From Nitrospira sp. UW-LDO-01 (lineage in GTDB: Bacteria > Nitrospirota > Nitrospiria > Nitrospirales > Nitrospiraceae): a stretch of 52,167 nucleotides of DNA. Below, piece by piece: positions 25,672-33,938 of the stretch. Under the pieces are notes generated by a model. That model saw nothing but the letters and a program-made list of their open reading frames with translations. It searched no databases and was not told the origin of the DNA. The stretch is from the NCBI GenBank assembly GCA_002254365.1, contig NIUT01000082.1, positions 1 through 52,167 on the forward strand, in the 5' to 3' direction. Positions within the stretch are counted from its first letter, which is position 1, and each line of letters starts with the position of its first letter. The translations under genes were made by a program, and so were the position numbers.

Positions 25672-26310
25672 ATGACTCTTTCTCATCGAATGCTCCTCAT
25701 CATCCTCGTCTGCCTCCACACTCACTTCCTATGGGTAGGGATTGTTCCAGCGCTGGAGACGAGCGCGGAGGTCACTCTGTGGTTGGAGTCCAACCACGCT
25801 GTGGCCACTAGCCCATTCAATGGCCGAAGGGAAATTCGCTTGGAGGCTCAAGAGCGGGTCATCGGTTCGGGAGCGAACGGTATCAATGGGATTGTGGTGA
25901 CCTCGCGACGGCTATTGGGATTTTCGAGCCGCAGTTTGACGTGGACCAAGATAGATCTGGATCTGAACGAAAAGGTGTTGGAACGAAAAATCCTGGCAGC
26001 CTTCAGCCTGGTTCGAACCGACCGGAATCTATACGCCTTCCGTGGCGCCAATGGTCTTTGGTTTGAGGACGCGTTGGGAGTGCGAGAACAGGTCACCCGC
26101 TTCCACAGCACTGACTATGGAGCCGTGTTCATCACCAATGAACGGGTCATCGGATTCACCCCGCTGCTCGGCAGCTTTTCTTCGAAGCCCTTGGATGTGC
26201 ACGAGCGTATCGTGGAGATCGGACACGACAATGGACTCATTCTCGTGTCAACAACCAGACGCACGTTGGTCTTAGGGAGTCGGCTGAGTGGGTGGGAAGA
26301 GTTCGAGTAA
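25672..26310 (+). CDS. Exported beta-rich protein of unknown function
   Basis: A 212-residue protein with an N-terminal signal sequence (MLLIILVCLHTHFLWVGIVPAL). The mature part is made of short repeated strand motifs: VVTSRRLLGFSSRSLTWTKI, then FITNERVIGFTPLLGSFSSK, then VSTTRRTLVLGSRLSGWEEF. These spacings suggest a small beta-propeller or beta-sheet repeat. I do not recognise the family. It lies about 80 bases after the ABC exporter and could be co-transcribed with it. Confidence 0.7.
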   Translation: MTLSHRMLLIILVCLHTHFLWVGIVPALETSAEVTLWLESNHAVATSPFNGRREIRLEAQERVIGSGANGINGIVVTSRRLLGFSSRSLTWTKIDLDLNEKVLERKILAAFSLVRTDRNLYAFRGANGLWFEDALGVREQVTRFHSTDYGAVFITNERVIGFTPLLGSFSSKPLDVHERIVEIGHDNGLILVSTTRRTLVLGSRLSGWEEFE

Positions 26311-26484
26311 ATGAACTCATTGTATAAGAAGTAGTCGTCCTTCCTCTTTGAAAGCACATGGAGTGACGCAAACCTTGCTCCAACCGCTTCTATAACTTTA
26401 CATGCTTGTAATAGACCCATAACGCTCCAGCAACAGACTCTTGCTACCCTGACAGCAATACATAATCTTAAAAGGGAGGATCAG

Positions 26485-26868
26485 ATGGTAACAGTTGGCA
26501 ACTTGATGCAGACAGAACCGGTGACAGTGGAGGCGGGTACATCAGTCATCGATGCAGCGAAACTCATGAGAGCCTGCAATGTAGAAAGTGTATTGGTGAC
26601 ACACAAAGCGAAGATCATCGGGATCGTCACCGAGTCGGACATCGTCAAGAAATTCGTAGGTGCTGAGAAGGCATCTTACTTTGTGCCGGTTGATGCCATC
26701 ATGAGCAGTCCCGTTCCTGGCATCGAAGAGCGGCGGCCACTAACAGAAGCTGCCGACCTCATGGATAAGCATCGCACGCTGCACCTCGGAGTGACCAAAG
26801 GAGGCGCACTCGTCGGACTCGTGTCTGTTCGAGACTTTCTTCGACCGGTGTCCATCGACGAGTTTTAA
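26485..26868 (+). CDS. Stand-alone tandem CBS-domain protein
   Basis: A 127-residue protein consisting only of two CBS motifs (about residues 5-58 and 68-125). Typical turns are VGNLMQTEPVTVEAGTSVIDAA, IGIVTESDIVKKFV, DAIMSSPVPGIEE and LVGLVSVRDFLRP. CBS pairs bind adenosine nucleotides and act as energy sensors or regulators of partner proteins. A strong ribosome-binding site (AAAGGGAGGA) precedes the ATG. No effector domain is attached, so the partner is unknown. A second CBS pair is found in the protein at 33939. Confidence 0.9.
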   Translation: MVTVGNLMQTEPVTVEAGTSVIDAAKLMRACNVESVLVTHKAKIIGIVTESDIVKKFVGAEKASYFVPVDAIMSSPVPGIEERRPLTEAADLMDKHRTLHLGVTKGGALVGLVSVRDFLRPVSIDEF

Positions 26869-27077
26869 GCATCTCTCCGCTCCTGAGCTGCCTGCCTAGT
26901 CGACGCGGCAGTTCCGCCCCGTTCTTCAACCTCTCCCAAGCGCATCTCTACCTTGTCTTCATAAAGGGGGCGTCCTCTCCGGCCCTTCCACTCCTCATCT
27001 TCATGATAACGCCGTGACACGCAACAGTCTACCCCCTCACCCTCCCTGCACTTCGGATCGTACGAGCCTCCCGCCAA
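26865..27077 (-). CDS. Possible small Cys-containing protein (70 aa), weakly supported
   Basis: A TTG-started frame of 70 residues, convergent with and overlapping the CBS gene by 4 bases. It contains YDPKCREGEGVDCCVSRRYH with three cysteines, then EEWKGRRGRPLYEDKVEMRL. The Cys-rich and charged composition looks more protein-like than the other frames in this 400-base gap. There is, however, no strong ribosome-binding site and no ATG. I do not recognise a family. Confidence 0.35.
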   Translation of the reverse strand: MAGGSYDPKCREGEGVDCCVSRRYHEDEEWKGRRGRPLYEDKVEMRLGEVEERGGTAASTRQAAQERRDA

Positions 27078-27271
27078 GTACCCCTGCAGTTAACATAGGC
27101 TTTACGTGTTCGTGATCTCTTTGGAACGAGCATCCGATACTTTGATTTTCATGAAGAATAAGAAGGAAGCGATGGCAACACTCGAAATCGGGGTTCCTAC
27201 TGGAACCAAACAACACGAACAAGGCCTCACGATACTGTGCCTGTTGATCTCAACCACAAGGGAGGTGCGCT

Positions 27272-27466
27272 ATGATTGAATCACCGGCGACGAAACTACT
27301 GACCATCGTGCAGGAGCGGAAACGTATTCCGCTCGAAGAACTCCTGAACTGCTGTCCCGAACTCACCTGGAATCAGGTCTTCTCGCTTGTGGATGACCTC
27401 AGCCGTCATGCGTTGATTGGTTTGCATCGACGCGGAGTTGATTACGAATTGCGAGCGGTTTCATAA
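27272..27466 (+). CDS. Small winged-helix-like protein (64 aa)
   Basis: A 64-residue protein with a clear ribosome-binding site (AAGGGAGGTG) 4 bases before the ATG. The sequence ATKLLTIVQERKRIPLEELLNCCPELTWNQVFSLVDDLSRHALIGLHRRG has the helix-turn-helix then beta-wing rhythm of small MarR/ArsR-like or DprA-C-terminal-like winged helices: LLxxVxxxxxIPLEELxxxxPELTWNQVxxxVDxLSRxxLIxLxRRG. It stands alone with about 400 bases upstream and 300 downstream free of confident genes. A DNA-binding regulator is a plausible inference. Confidence 0.65.
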   Translation: MIESPATKLLTIVQERKRIPLEELLNCCPELTWNQVFSLVDDLSRHALIGLHRRGVDYELRAVS

Positions 27467-27776
27467 CTCAGTAAGTGGCAGGCTCACTTCTTGACCAAGC
27501 TCTGTAGCCTAGCTGCGCTTATCTATAGCAAGCCATTTAAATATCGAATCTCAACGGAATTGCTGGATGAATACGCCCTCAATTCTAATGTGATCAGACT
27601 CGGACAGACGTTGCGGCACCCACATCCCTGGTTTGGCCCCAGGGCCGCTCACGACTGGCACTGCCTAGCAGCCGTTCACCACTGAGTTCATCGCCGGCAA
27701 TTAGAACGAATGTTGAGAAGCTGACAAAAAGAGCCACCGACCAAGGGGTGAAGAGACACGCAGGCTTGTTGGATTA
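27467..27776. other. Intergenic stretch without a supported gene
   Basis: About 310 bases between the small winged-helix gene and the SDR gene. A 64-residue plus-strand frame (27491-27685) exists but lacks a ribosome-binding site and any recognisable motif. No hairpin with a T-run, tRNA-like fold or repeat shared with the rest of the window was seen. Confidence 0.5.
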
Positions 27777-28502
27777 CTACCAATCCGCGCCAAGCCGATC
27801 GATGACGACCTGATGGACAACCGTGTACTTTCCCAAGGTGGAGAGGTACACCGCTGCCTCGGCCACATCAAATGGGTCAATCTTCTCACTGCGTTCAATC
27901 TCTGCCCGAGGCGCATCCACCAATTCGTCAGCCACAGCTCCTGGACAGATCGCACTGACCTTGATGCCGTAGGGTCTGCCTTCATCAGCCAAGGCTTTAG
28001 TCAGCGCCATAATGCCGTGCTTCGACGCGCTGTAGGTTCCCGTGCCTCTCCAGGCTTGCAGACCAGCCACACTCGACATGTTGAGAATCACCCCGCCCCG
28101 TTGCTGCTTCATCTGCCGGAAGCCGGCCCGACAACACAAGAAGGTGCCACGTAAGTTGATAGTCATCACCTCATCGAATGTCTGGATACTCGTGTCAGCG
28201 ATTCGTCCACCGCCGCCGATGCCGGCATTGTTGACGAGAATATCGATCCGACCGTAACGAGAGACCGATTCAGTGATCAACCGTTGCACCTGCCGCTCGT
28301 CGGCGACGTCTGTTTGGACCGCTATGGCTTCTCCACCATTTTGTTGAATTTGTTGCACCGTTTGCTGGCAGAGCGTCATTCGCCTGGCCGCCACGATAAC
28401 CTTTGCGCCTTCCTGGCCAAACCGAAGGGCAATGGCCTTGCCGATCCCACTGCTACTCCCCGTGACAATCGCGATCTTATCTTCTAGGCGTGGCATTTTC
28501 AT
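27777..28502 (-). CDS. Short-chain dehydrogenase/reductase
   Basis: A 241-residue classical SDR. The cofactor motif is GSSSGIGKAIA and the Asn motif NNAGIGGGG. The catalytic Ser-Tyr-Lys sits in LNMSSVAG and TYSASKHG. DVADERQ after the second strand suggests NADP or NAD binding. The C-terminal part ends VVHQVVIDRLGADW. The frame is open to 28559, but homology begins at MPRLEDKIAIVTG, so the ATG at 28502 is preferred. The substrate cannot be predicted. It follows the quinone-oxidoreductase-like gene on the same strand with about 110 bases between them. Confidence 0.9.
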   Translation of the reverse strand: MKMPRLEDKIAIVTGSSSGIGKAIALRFGQEGAKVIVAARRMTLCQQTVQQIQQNGGEAIAVQTDVADERQVQRLITESVSRYGRIDILVNNAGIGGGGRIADTSIQTFDEVMTINLRGTFLCCRAGFRQMKQQRGGVILNMSSVAGLQAWRGTGTYSASKHGIMALTKALADEGRPYGIKVSAICPGAVADELVDAPRAEIERSEKIDPFDVAEAAVYLSTLGKYTVVHQVVIDRLGADW

Positions 28503-28613
28503 ACGCAGGATCCCTACCGAGCATAAGGAATGGAACTGGACACTGTGGGCCACACTCATTCAGTACACGTTGCCGTGTGAATCGGGAGTGAGTCCGTTCC
28601 GTTGAAACTCCCC

Positions 28614-29606
28614 TCAGAGCTGCACAACCACCTTGCCGATGCTGGTGTGCTGTTCCAGCATGGTGTGGCCGACACGAAGATTTTCGACGGTCAGTCCATG
28701 TAATACCTTGTTCGCCGTCGTGCGCATCTTGCCGCCCTCAACAAAATCTTTCACCTCCGTAAGAATTCTCCCCTGAGACTCCATGCGATAATCGAACATT
28801 GACTTGGTGAACATCAGCTCCCAATGGAGACTCACGGCTTTTCGTTTAAAGATGGATATATCCAGACCGTCGGCGTCGTCAATAAGCCCAATTTCGCCGA
28901 ACGGCGCCACGATCTCAGCCATGTTGCTCCAGTGCTGGCCGGAGTGGGTTGTGCTGAAAACAAAGTCGACAAACTGAATCCCAAGTGCACGGATCTCCGA
29001 GACGAAATTCTGGTGAGATACCACATGATCGGCTCCGAGACCGGCAACCCACTGCCGGCTTTCCGATCGAGACGCCGTGGCAATGATGGTCATTGACGTC
29101 TTCAGCTTGAGCAATTGGATCGCCTGCGACCCGACGCCACCGGCACCACCGATAATGAGGACTGTTCGCCTATCAGAACCGATGAGGCCTATTTTTTCGA
29201 AAAGCATCTCATAGGCTGTGAGGCTCGTCAGTGGAAAAGCGGCCGCGTCAGCAAACGAAAGCGTGTTCGGTTTCAAGGCCACGAGCCGTTCATCCACGAG
29301 TTGCCTAGTCGCGTAACACCCCGGCCGGTTGAGGTCTCCACTATAGAACACCTCGTCCCCAACCTTGAAGTGCACGGCATCATTGCCGCAGGCCCGTACA
29401 ATCCCCGCGGCATCCCACCCCAAAATGACAGGCTTTCCGTCTGAACCAGATCGCCGCGAGCGGATCTTGTAATCAATTGGATTCAAACCAATGGCCCTCA
29501 CCTCAATCAAGAGATCCCTTCCCGTTGGGGTCGGATCTGGCAAGTTCATCAGCCGAAGATTGAACGCTTCCAGTGTATGTGCCTGTGTGTAGCCAAGTAC
29601 GTTCAT
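28614..29606 (-). CDS. Zinc-free alcohol dehydrogenase / quinone oxidoreductase family protein
   Basis: A 330-residue MDR-superfamily protein. The N-terminal GroES-like fold has LLIEVRAIGLNPIDYKIRSRR and VILGWDAAGIV. The Rossmann part has VLIIGGAGGVGSQAIQLLK and LGADHVVSH. The structural and catalytic zinc cysteines of alcohol dehydrogenases are absent, placing it with zeta-crystallin/quinone reductase-type enzymes (TIGR02817-like). An excellent ribosome-binding site (GGTAGGAGGT) precedes the ATG at 29606. It probably reduces alpha,beta-unsaturated carbonyls or quinones with NADPH. Confidence 0.88.
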   Translation of the reverse strand: MNVLGYTQAHTLEAFNLRLMNLPDPTPTGRDLLIEVRAIGLNPIDYKIRSRRSGSDGKPVILGWDAAGIVRACGNDAVHFKVGDEVFYSGDLNRPGCYATRQLVDERLVALKPNTLSFADAAAFPLTSLTAYEMLFEKIGLIGSDRRTVLIIGGAGGVGSQAIQLLKLKTSMTIIATASRSESRQWVAGLGADHVVSHQNFVSEIRALGIQFVDFVFSTTHSGQHWSNMAEIVAPFGEIGLIDDADGLDISIFKRKAVSLHWELMFTKSMFDYRMESQGRILTEVKDFVEGGKMRTTANKVLHGLTVENLRVGHTMLEQHTSIGKVVVQL

Positions 29607-29739
29607 TGATACCTCCTACCATAGTGATCCATAGGCTCGGCAAACAAGTCCGGCCATGACCGTACCAAGCTAAAAACTGAGGGATCAGAAACTCTGTCGA
29701 TTTGAACCGGGACACAAAGGCGTAGGAAATGAATCGAGC

Positions 29740-30387
29740 TTACTTCACTTTGGAGAATTCGGCGGGGATGCGAATTTCTTTGCCGTCCTGCAGATTGACG
29801 ACAAACACTGATGAGGCAGTGGGGTCAAACTGCTCGTAAGCAAAGAGCGCGGTAAAGCGAGACCGGTAGGCTGGGCCATTCGTTTCGTTTTTTCTCCCTC
29901 GCTCGGCTTTGCCGATGTCGATGGCTTTGATCCGCTTGGACCCTTGTTGCAGCTCGATCAGCGCACCCTCGGCGAAGTACTCGTCATCGCCGCAGAGCTG
30001 CACCTCGATCTCCATGTTCGGCATGTCCATCACCTTCTTGATGAACTCTTCGGGCATACGAATTTCGGTATTCCGTTTCTTCGACTCCGCCGCTTCCTGG
30101 CGACCGAAGGCTTCCAGCCGATAACGTTTTGTCCGTAGAACGGCGCTCGCCCCACAGGGATCCGTTTCTGGATCGGCCCCTACGCGGGTAGCCAACGATG
30201 CCTGTTGAAGCACCTTCTTCACGTCTTCCGGGGAGTTGGCCTTTTCCATCGGAAGCCGGCCGGTCTCCAACGCCTTATGTGCGTCTTCTGACGACAGCTT
30301 CACATCGATCGCCCAGGCTGCACTCGTGCCTGTGCTCAGAACTCCGATGAGCCCACACATCAGTATCATCTGTTTACGACAAGTCAT
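29740..30387 (-). CDS. Exported protein of unknown function (215 aa)
   Basis: It begins MTCRKQMILMCGLIGVLSTG with a signal peptide ending near SAAWA. The mature part has LSSEDAHKALETGRLPMEKANSPEDVKKVL, then a Cys-containing segment GADPETDPCGASAVLRTKR and a beta-rich half with VQLCGDDEYFAEGALIELQQG and SSVFVVNLQDGKEIRIPAEFSKVK. Two mature cysteines could form a disulfide. The frame is open to 30558, but that extension would overlap maf and precede the signal peptide, so the ATG at 30387 is chosen. I do not recognise the family. Confidence 0.72.
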   Translation of the reverse strand: MTCRKQMILMCGLIGVLSTGTSAAWAIDVKLSSEDAHKALETGRLPMEKANSPEDVKKVLQQASLATRVGADPETDPCGASAVLRTKRYRLEAFGRQEAAESKKRNTEIRMPEEFIKKVMDMPNMEIEVQLCGDDEYFAEGALIELQQGSKRIKAIDIGKAERGRKNETNGPAYRSRFTALFAYEQFDPTASSVFVVNLQDGKEIRIPAEFSKVK

Positions 30388-30482
30388 GGTGTCCTGTGAC
30401 TGTGTTGACGGTTGAAATCCAGTGGCTGCTGCCCATTCCAATGATCGGTGGGTATTGTAGGGGAACCCTGCTGCCTTTGCAA

Positions 30483-31115
30483 TTACACCGCGAACCGGCG
30501 CCAGTTCGCGTAGGGCCTTCGTTGATAGAGAGATCCCACATTTACGGCAACTTGACATGAAGCCGATTGAAGTAAGTCCGCGACAAGCTTCAACGGTAAG
30601 CCCACCACAGTGGTATAGTCGCCCTCGATTCGTTCCACTAAATCTCCACCGAGCCCCTGAATGGCATAGGACCCGGCTTTCCCAAGCGATTCCCCTGACG
30701 CAAGATACCGTTCATACAGCTCCCCTCTGTCGGGTTTCATGTGGACCGTTGCCGTTGCCACCTTGACCGCTTCGTAGTTGTGTTCGCCGTTGATGAGTGC
30801 CACAGCTGTATGGACATGATGAGATCGACCGGCTAGGGCCCCCAGCATGACCCGCGCGTCAGCAAGGTCTCGGGGCTTTCCCAACAATCGCCTCTCCAGC
30901 TCAATGAGGGTATCGCTGCCCAGCACGTAGGCTTGGGGATGAATCTTGGTCACTGCTCGCGCTTTTTCAAGCGCGAAATGTTTGACCTGCTCGAGTGGGA
31001 ACAGTCCCACCGACGGAAGCTCGTGGAAGTCCGACGGATAGATCTCAAAGGCCAGCCCCAAAAGAGCAAGAAGCTCGTTGCGGCGCGGTGAACTCGAGGC
31101 GAGGATCAGCTGCAT
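30483..31115 (-). CDS. maf: Maf-family nucleoside triphosphate pyrophosphatase
   Basis: A 210-residue Maf protein beginning LILASSSPRRNELLALLGL, the phosphate-binding signature. It also has the VLGSDTLIELERRLLGKPRDLADARVML block, with the acidic and Lys residues of the active site, and GSYAIQGLGGDLVERIEGDYTTVVGLPL. Maf proteins hydrolyse dTTP/UTP or modified nucleotides and are linked to septum control. Its start overlaps the dus gene by 10 bases. The tail after residue 190 (QRRPYANWRRFAV) is a short extra segment. Confidence 0.92.
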   Translation of the reverse strand: MQLILASSSPRRNELLALLGLAFEIYPSDFHELPSVGLFPLEQVKHFALEKARAVTKIHPQAYVLGSDTLIELERRLLGKPRDLADARVMLGALAGRSHHVHTAVALINGEHNYEAVKVATATVHMKPDRGELYERYLASGESLGKAGSYAIQGLGGDLVERIEGDYTTVVGLPLKLVADLLQSASCQVAVNVGSLYQRRPYANWRRFAV

Positions 31116-32284
31116 CGCGAAGCCAGGAGAATGGTTTCATCGACCGACTCTGCGGATGATGGTTCAAGCCCCTTCTGGGCGCTGCTCCGAAAATCTGAGA
31201 GAACTTGGTTGAGCTCTTCAACGGATGACACCCGCACCATTCGCGCACGGAGTGCCGCGGCATGAGGGAAGCCCTTACAGTACCATCCCAAATGTTTGCG
31301 CATCCGGTGGAACTGCCGCTCTCCGAACATCGTTTGGAACTGATGGGCATGATCACGCAGCACCGCAAAGCGTTCGTCTAGCACAACCTTCTCAGTCGGA
31401 GCTGAGAGACTTTTTGCTTCAGTTGTTGTTCGGGAACATGCGCGGAACCGCTCCTTTGAGCGAAAGAGCCACGGCGCCCCGAGCGCTCCCCGTCCGACCA
31501 ATACCCCATCAACGCCGGTCTCGCGCACACGCATCGCAGCTTCTTCGAGATTCTGAATATCGCCGTTTCCCAGCAACAACGTTCCGGTCCCTTTCATGAA
31601 CGCCGCAGCACGAGCAATGGCGGACCAGTCTGCTGTGCCACGGTACATTTGCTTGAGCGTGCGACCATGGAGCGAAATCACCGTCGGCTTTTCCAATAAG
31701 AGCTGTTCCAGCCAGACTTCCACCGTCACATCTTCATACCCGAGACGGGTTTTTACTGAAAGCGGCACCGGTCGTCGTGGCACGGGACTCGCGGCGCCAC
31801 GCTGTTGATTCATTCGTTCAAACGCGACAATCCGTGACGACTTGAAGCCGGCCTGTTCCAGCGTCTGTCCGCTTGCCCAATCGTCAATTCCACATCGAGC
31901 CGCCTGCATGATGGAACGGGCCAGTTCAGGGGTTCGAATGAGACCTGCGCCGGAGCCGGAATGAGCCACACTCTTTGATGGGCAGCCCATGTTGATATCC
32001 AGTCCGTCGAACCCGAGCTCGCACACAGCCTGCGCCGCGAGATAGAACAATTCCGGATCTTTCCCATAGAGTTGGGCCACGATGGGACGCTCGACATCAC
32101 TGTAGAGAAGCGTCTCCAAATGAATCTCAGGACCGCGGCAGACATCATGCACGTGCGTGAATTCGGTATAGCTAACATCCGGCTTACCTTGGCCCGTGAT
32201 CACGGACCGAAATGCTGCATCGGTCACGCCGTCCATCGGTGATAACCCGACGAGTGGTCTGGGAAGTGTCGACCAAAAGTTCAT
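31106..32284 (-). CDS. dus: tRNA-dihydrouridine synthase
   Basis: A 392-residue FMN enzyme reducing uridines in tRNA D-loops. It begins with LVGLSPMDGVTDAAFR and has VAQLYGKDPELF, INMGCPSKSVAHSGSGAGL (catalytic Cys in GCPSK), SVKTRLGY, ISLHGRTLKQMYRGTADW and DGVLVGRGALGAPWLF. About 30 residues around GFKSSRIVAFERMNQQRGA form an insertion between the catalytic Cys and SVKTRLGY. DusB versus DusA/C identity is not certain. It starts 1 base after the MNIO stop and overlaps maf, so MNIO-dus-maf is one operon. Confidence 0.92.
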   Translation of the reverse strand: MNFWSTLPRPLVGLSPMDGVTDAAFRSVITGQGKPDVSYTEFTHVHDVCRGPEIHLETLLYSDVERPIVAQLYGKDPELFYLAAQAVCELGFDGLDINMGCPSKSVAHSGSGAGLIRTPELARSIMQAARCGIDDWASGQTLEQAGFKSSRIVAFERMNQQRGAASPVPRRPVPLSVKTRLGYEDVTVEVWLEQLLLEKPTVISLHGRTLKQMYRGTADWSAIARAAAFMKGTGTLLLGNGDIQNLEEAAMRVRETGVDGVLVGRGALGAPWLFRSKERFRACSRTTTEAKSLSAPTEKVVLDERFAVLRDHAHQFQTMFGERQFHRMRKHLGWYCKGFPHAAALRARMVRVSSVEELNQVLSDFRSSAQKGLEPSSAESVDETILLASRCS

Positions 32285-32285
32285 C

Positions 32286-33782
32286 TTAATTTACCTGCAC
32301 GGCTCCGTGAGGAGTATTGGCTGTACGATAGCCCTGTCGAAGCACCTCGGCCTCTCGCTCAGCAATCGCTTCCAACATCGGTGCCACTTCCTGGACAAAC
32401 TCCACAAATCGCTCAATCTTGAGTAAGAAGAAATCATAAGTCCCTGAGAGCGATCGTGGTTCCCGAAACCAGAACTGGACAAATTCAGCGAGTGACAGGT
32501 GCAGTTCCGCCAGTCCTCGGCACGATTCTGGAAACATATCAGCGACCTCGCCGCCCCAATGGAGAATCTCATGCGGGAGGTAGCTGAAGCGATAGAGACC
32601 GAGCTCATTGAAACAAGCTTGTCCCCCATTCCATTCTTCCCCAATAGGCTCTGCCCTGCCAACTACAACCCGCGCATACCGATCGTAGGCTTCTGCAAGC
32701 GCCAGCTTGTCAGCGGGCGAAACAACCTTTTGCTCTATGGATATGGCCTCTGATTCTGACGCTGCACTGTTCTCCACGTTCATACGTCGAAAGCCGTTGG
32801 AATAGCGTCGGGTGAACCTGGCAAACTCCTCGACAATCAATTCCTCTGGTTTCATATCAACCTCCAAGGCCAGGCCTTTGAGGTTGGTCAGCTGAGGCTG
32901 AGCTAAAATATGATCCAGCATCTCGAACAAGACCGAAGGAATAGGCGCTGCATGGGCATCGGTCCATGCCGGAAGGACACCATTGGAGTCTAACCGGACC
33001 TGTGCAGGAGCAGCATCCAAGCATGACTCATGGATGGCCAGCCCTGCTACATGAATCTCAACCACACGGTCCAGAGGAAACTCGTCGAGAAAGGCTTGGA
33101 CGAATGTCTCCAATGAACTCGTTCGATATGCTCCCGAATATCGAAATACGGTCCAGAGATGGCCCAAATCCAGAACCAGCCCGCAGGGGGCCAATTCAGT
33201 TACCAGACGAAAAAAAGTGGGGATCGGGAGAGTCCCCGCCACAAAATAAGTGAGCGGTGGCATCTCCAGCAACAGCAACGGCGTACTCTCGTTTTCCAGC
33301 ACACATCGTTCATCCAAGAGCGTTTGGATCTGCCTCGCATTCTCCGCCACCGTCTCAGCACTGGCTCGTGTATAGAGCGGAGGGAGATAGGTTCCGTACG
33401 AATAACCTGCCAGGTATTTTGTCGCACATTCATGATTGAGCCAGGCACTCTGGAGGATCTGCAGATGGGTGATCGCATCATCCAGTTCCTGCCGACCTGC
33501 CCAGGAACCAGCCATTTCCGGCTGAGTTATCCACAGCCCTTCACCATGATAGGCAAGAAAACGTTCGCCGACCTGCTCCCGCACCACCTCTAATGCCGCC
33601 GGTTCTGTATAAAATACTTCAAAATAGCCAGGTGGCACTTGACGTGCTTGTAGACTTCGCAGCAAGCTAGTGACCTCCGGGGCATGGATATCCACGGACA
33701 GTCCTAACCCATGAATCGGAATGCGCCTCACACGACGAAGGAATTCCTTGTGAGACAGGTTTGCCATCCCCATATATCCCAT
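32286..33782 (-). CDS. DUF692-type (MNIO) multinuclear iron enzyme with a long C-terminal extension
   Basis: A 498-residue protein. Residues about 20-310 form a TIM barrel of the DUF692 family: HGLGLSVD, YFEVFYTEP, LAYHGEGLW, then LPPLYTRASAETVAENARQIQ, VLENEST, LVLDLGHLW, RVVEIHVAG, TDAHAAPIP and LALEVD. His79, His117, Glu163, Asp205, His244, Asp275, His277 and Glu307 fall where family metal ligands are expected. Relatives (MbnB, TglH) oxidise peptide cysteines. Residues 310-498 are a separate, mostly helical region I do not recognise. The frame opens with a TTG at 33797; the ATG at 33782 is chosen. No precursor peptide or partner gene is adjacent. Confidence 0.78.
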   Translation of the reverse strand: MGYMGMANLSHKEFLRRVRRIPIHGLGLSVDIHAPEVTSLLRSLQARQVPPGYFEVFYTEPAALEVVREQVGERFLAYHGEGLWITQPEMAGSWAGRQELDDAITHLQILQSAWLNHECATKYLAGYSYGTYLPPLYTRASAETVAENARQIQTLLDERCVLENESTPLLLLEMPPLTYFVAGTLPIPTFFRLVTELAPCGLVLDLGHLWTVFRYSGAYRTSSLETFVQAFLDEFPLDRVVEIHVAGLAIHESCLDAAPAQVRLDSNGVLPAWTDAHAAPIPSVLFEMLDHILAQPQLTNLKGLALEVDMKPEELIVEEFARFTRRYSNGFRRMNVENSAASESEAISIEQKVVSPADKLALAEAYDRYARVVVGRAEPIGEEWNGGQACFNELGLYRFSYLPHEILHWGGEVADMFPESCRGLAELHLSLAEFVQFWFREPRSLSGTYDFFLLKIERFVEFVQEVAPMLEAIAEREAEVLRQGYRTANTPHGAVQVN

Positions 33783-33938
33783 GCTGTCAACCGGCAAAAT
33801 GACGTCCTAGTGTATGCCGTCAAACCCTTGAATGACAAGGATTTCACGTCACCAAGGCCTATAAAAACCGTCTGCTATACTTGGCATACATTGCGGCCAG
33901 GCAAGCAGATTCGTGAGAAGAGAGGACCTGGCTGAGCG

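Noticed and set aside
27491-27685. A 64-residue plus-strand frame after the small winged-helix gene
   Set aside because: No ribosome-binding site, no motif, and unusual composition. It looks like chance.
32330-32350. A 13-base match (CCTGTCGAAGCAC) to the 135-bp repeat
   Set aside because: It lies in the coding end of the MNIO gene (VLRQG codons), with no flanking similarity to the element.
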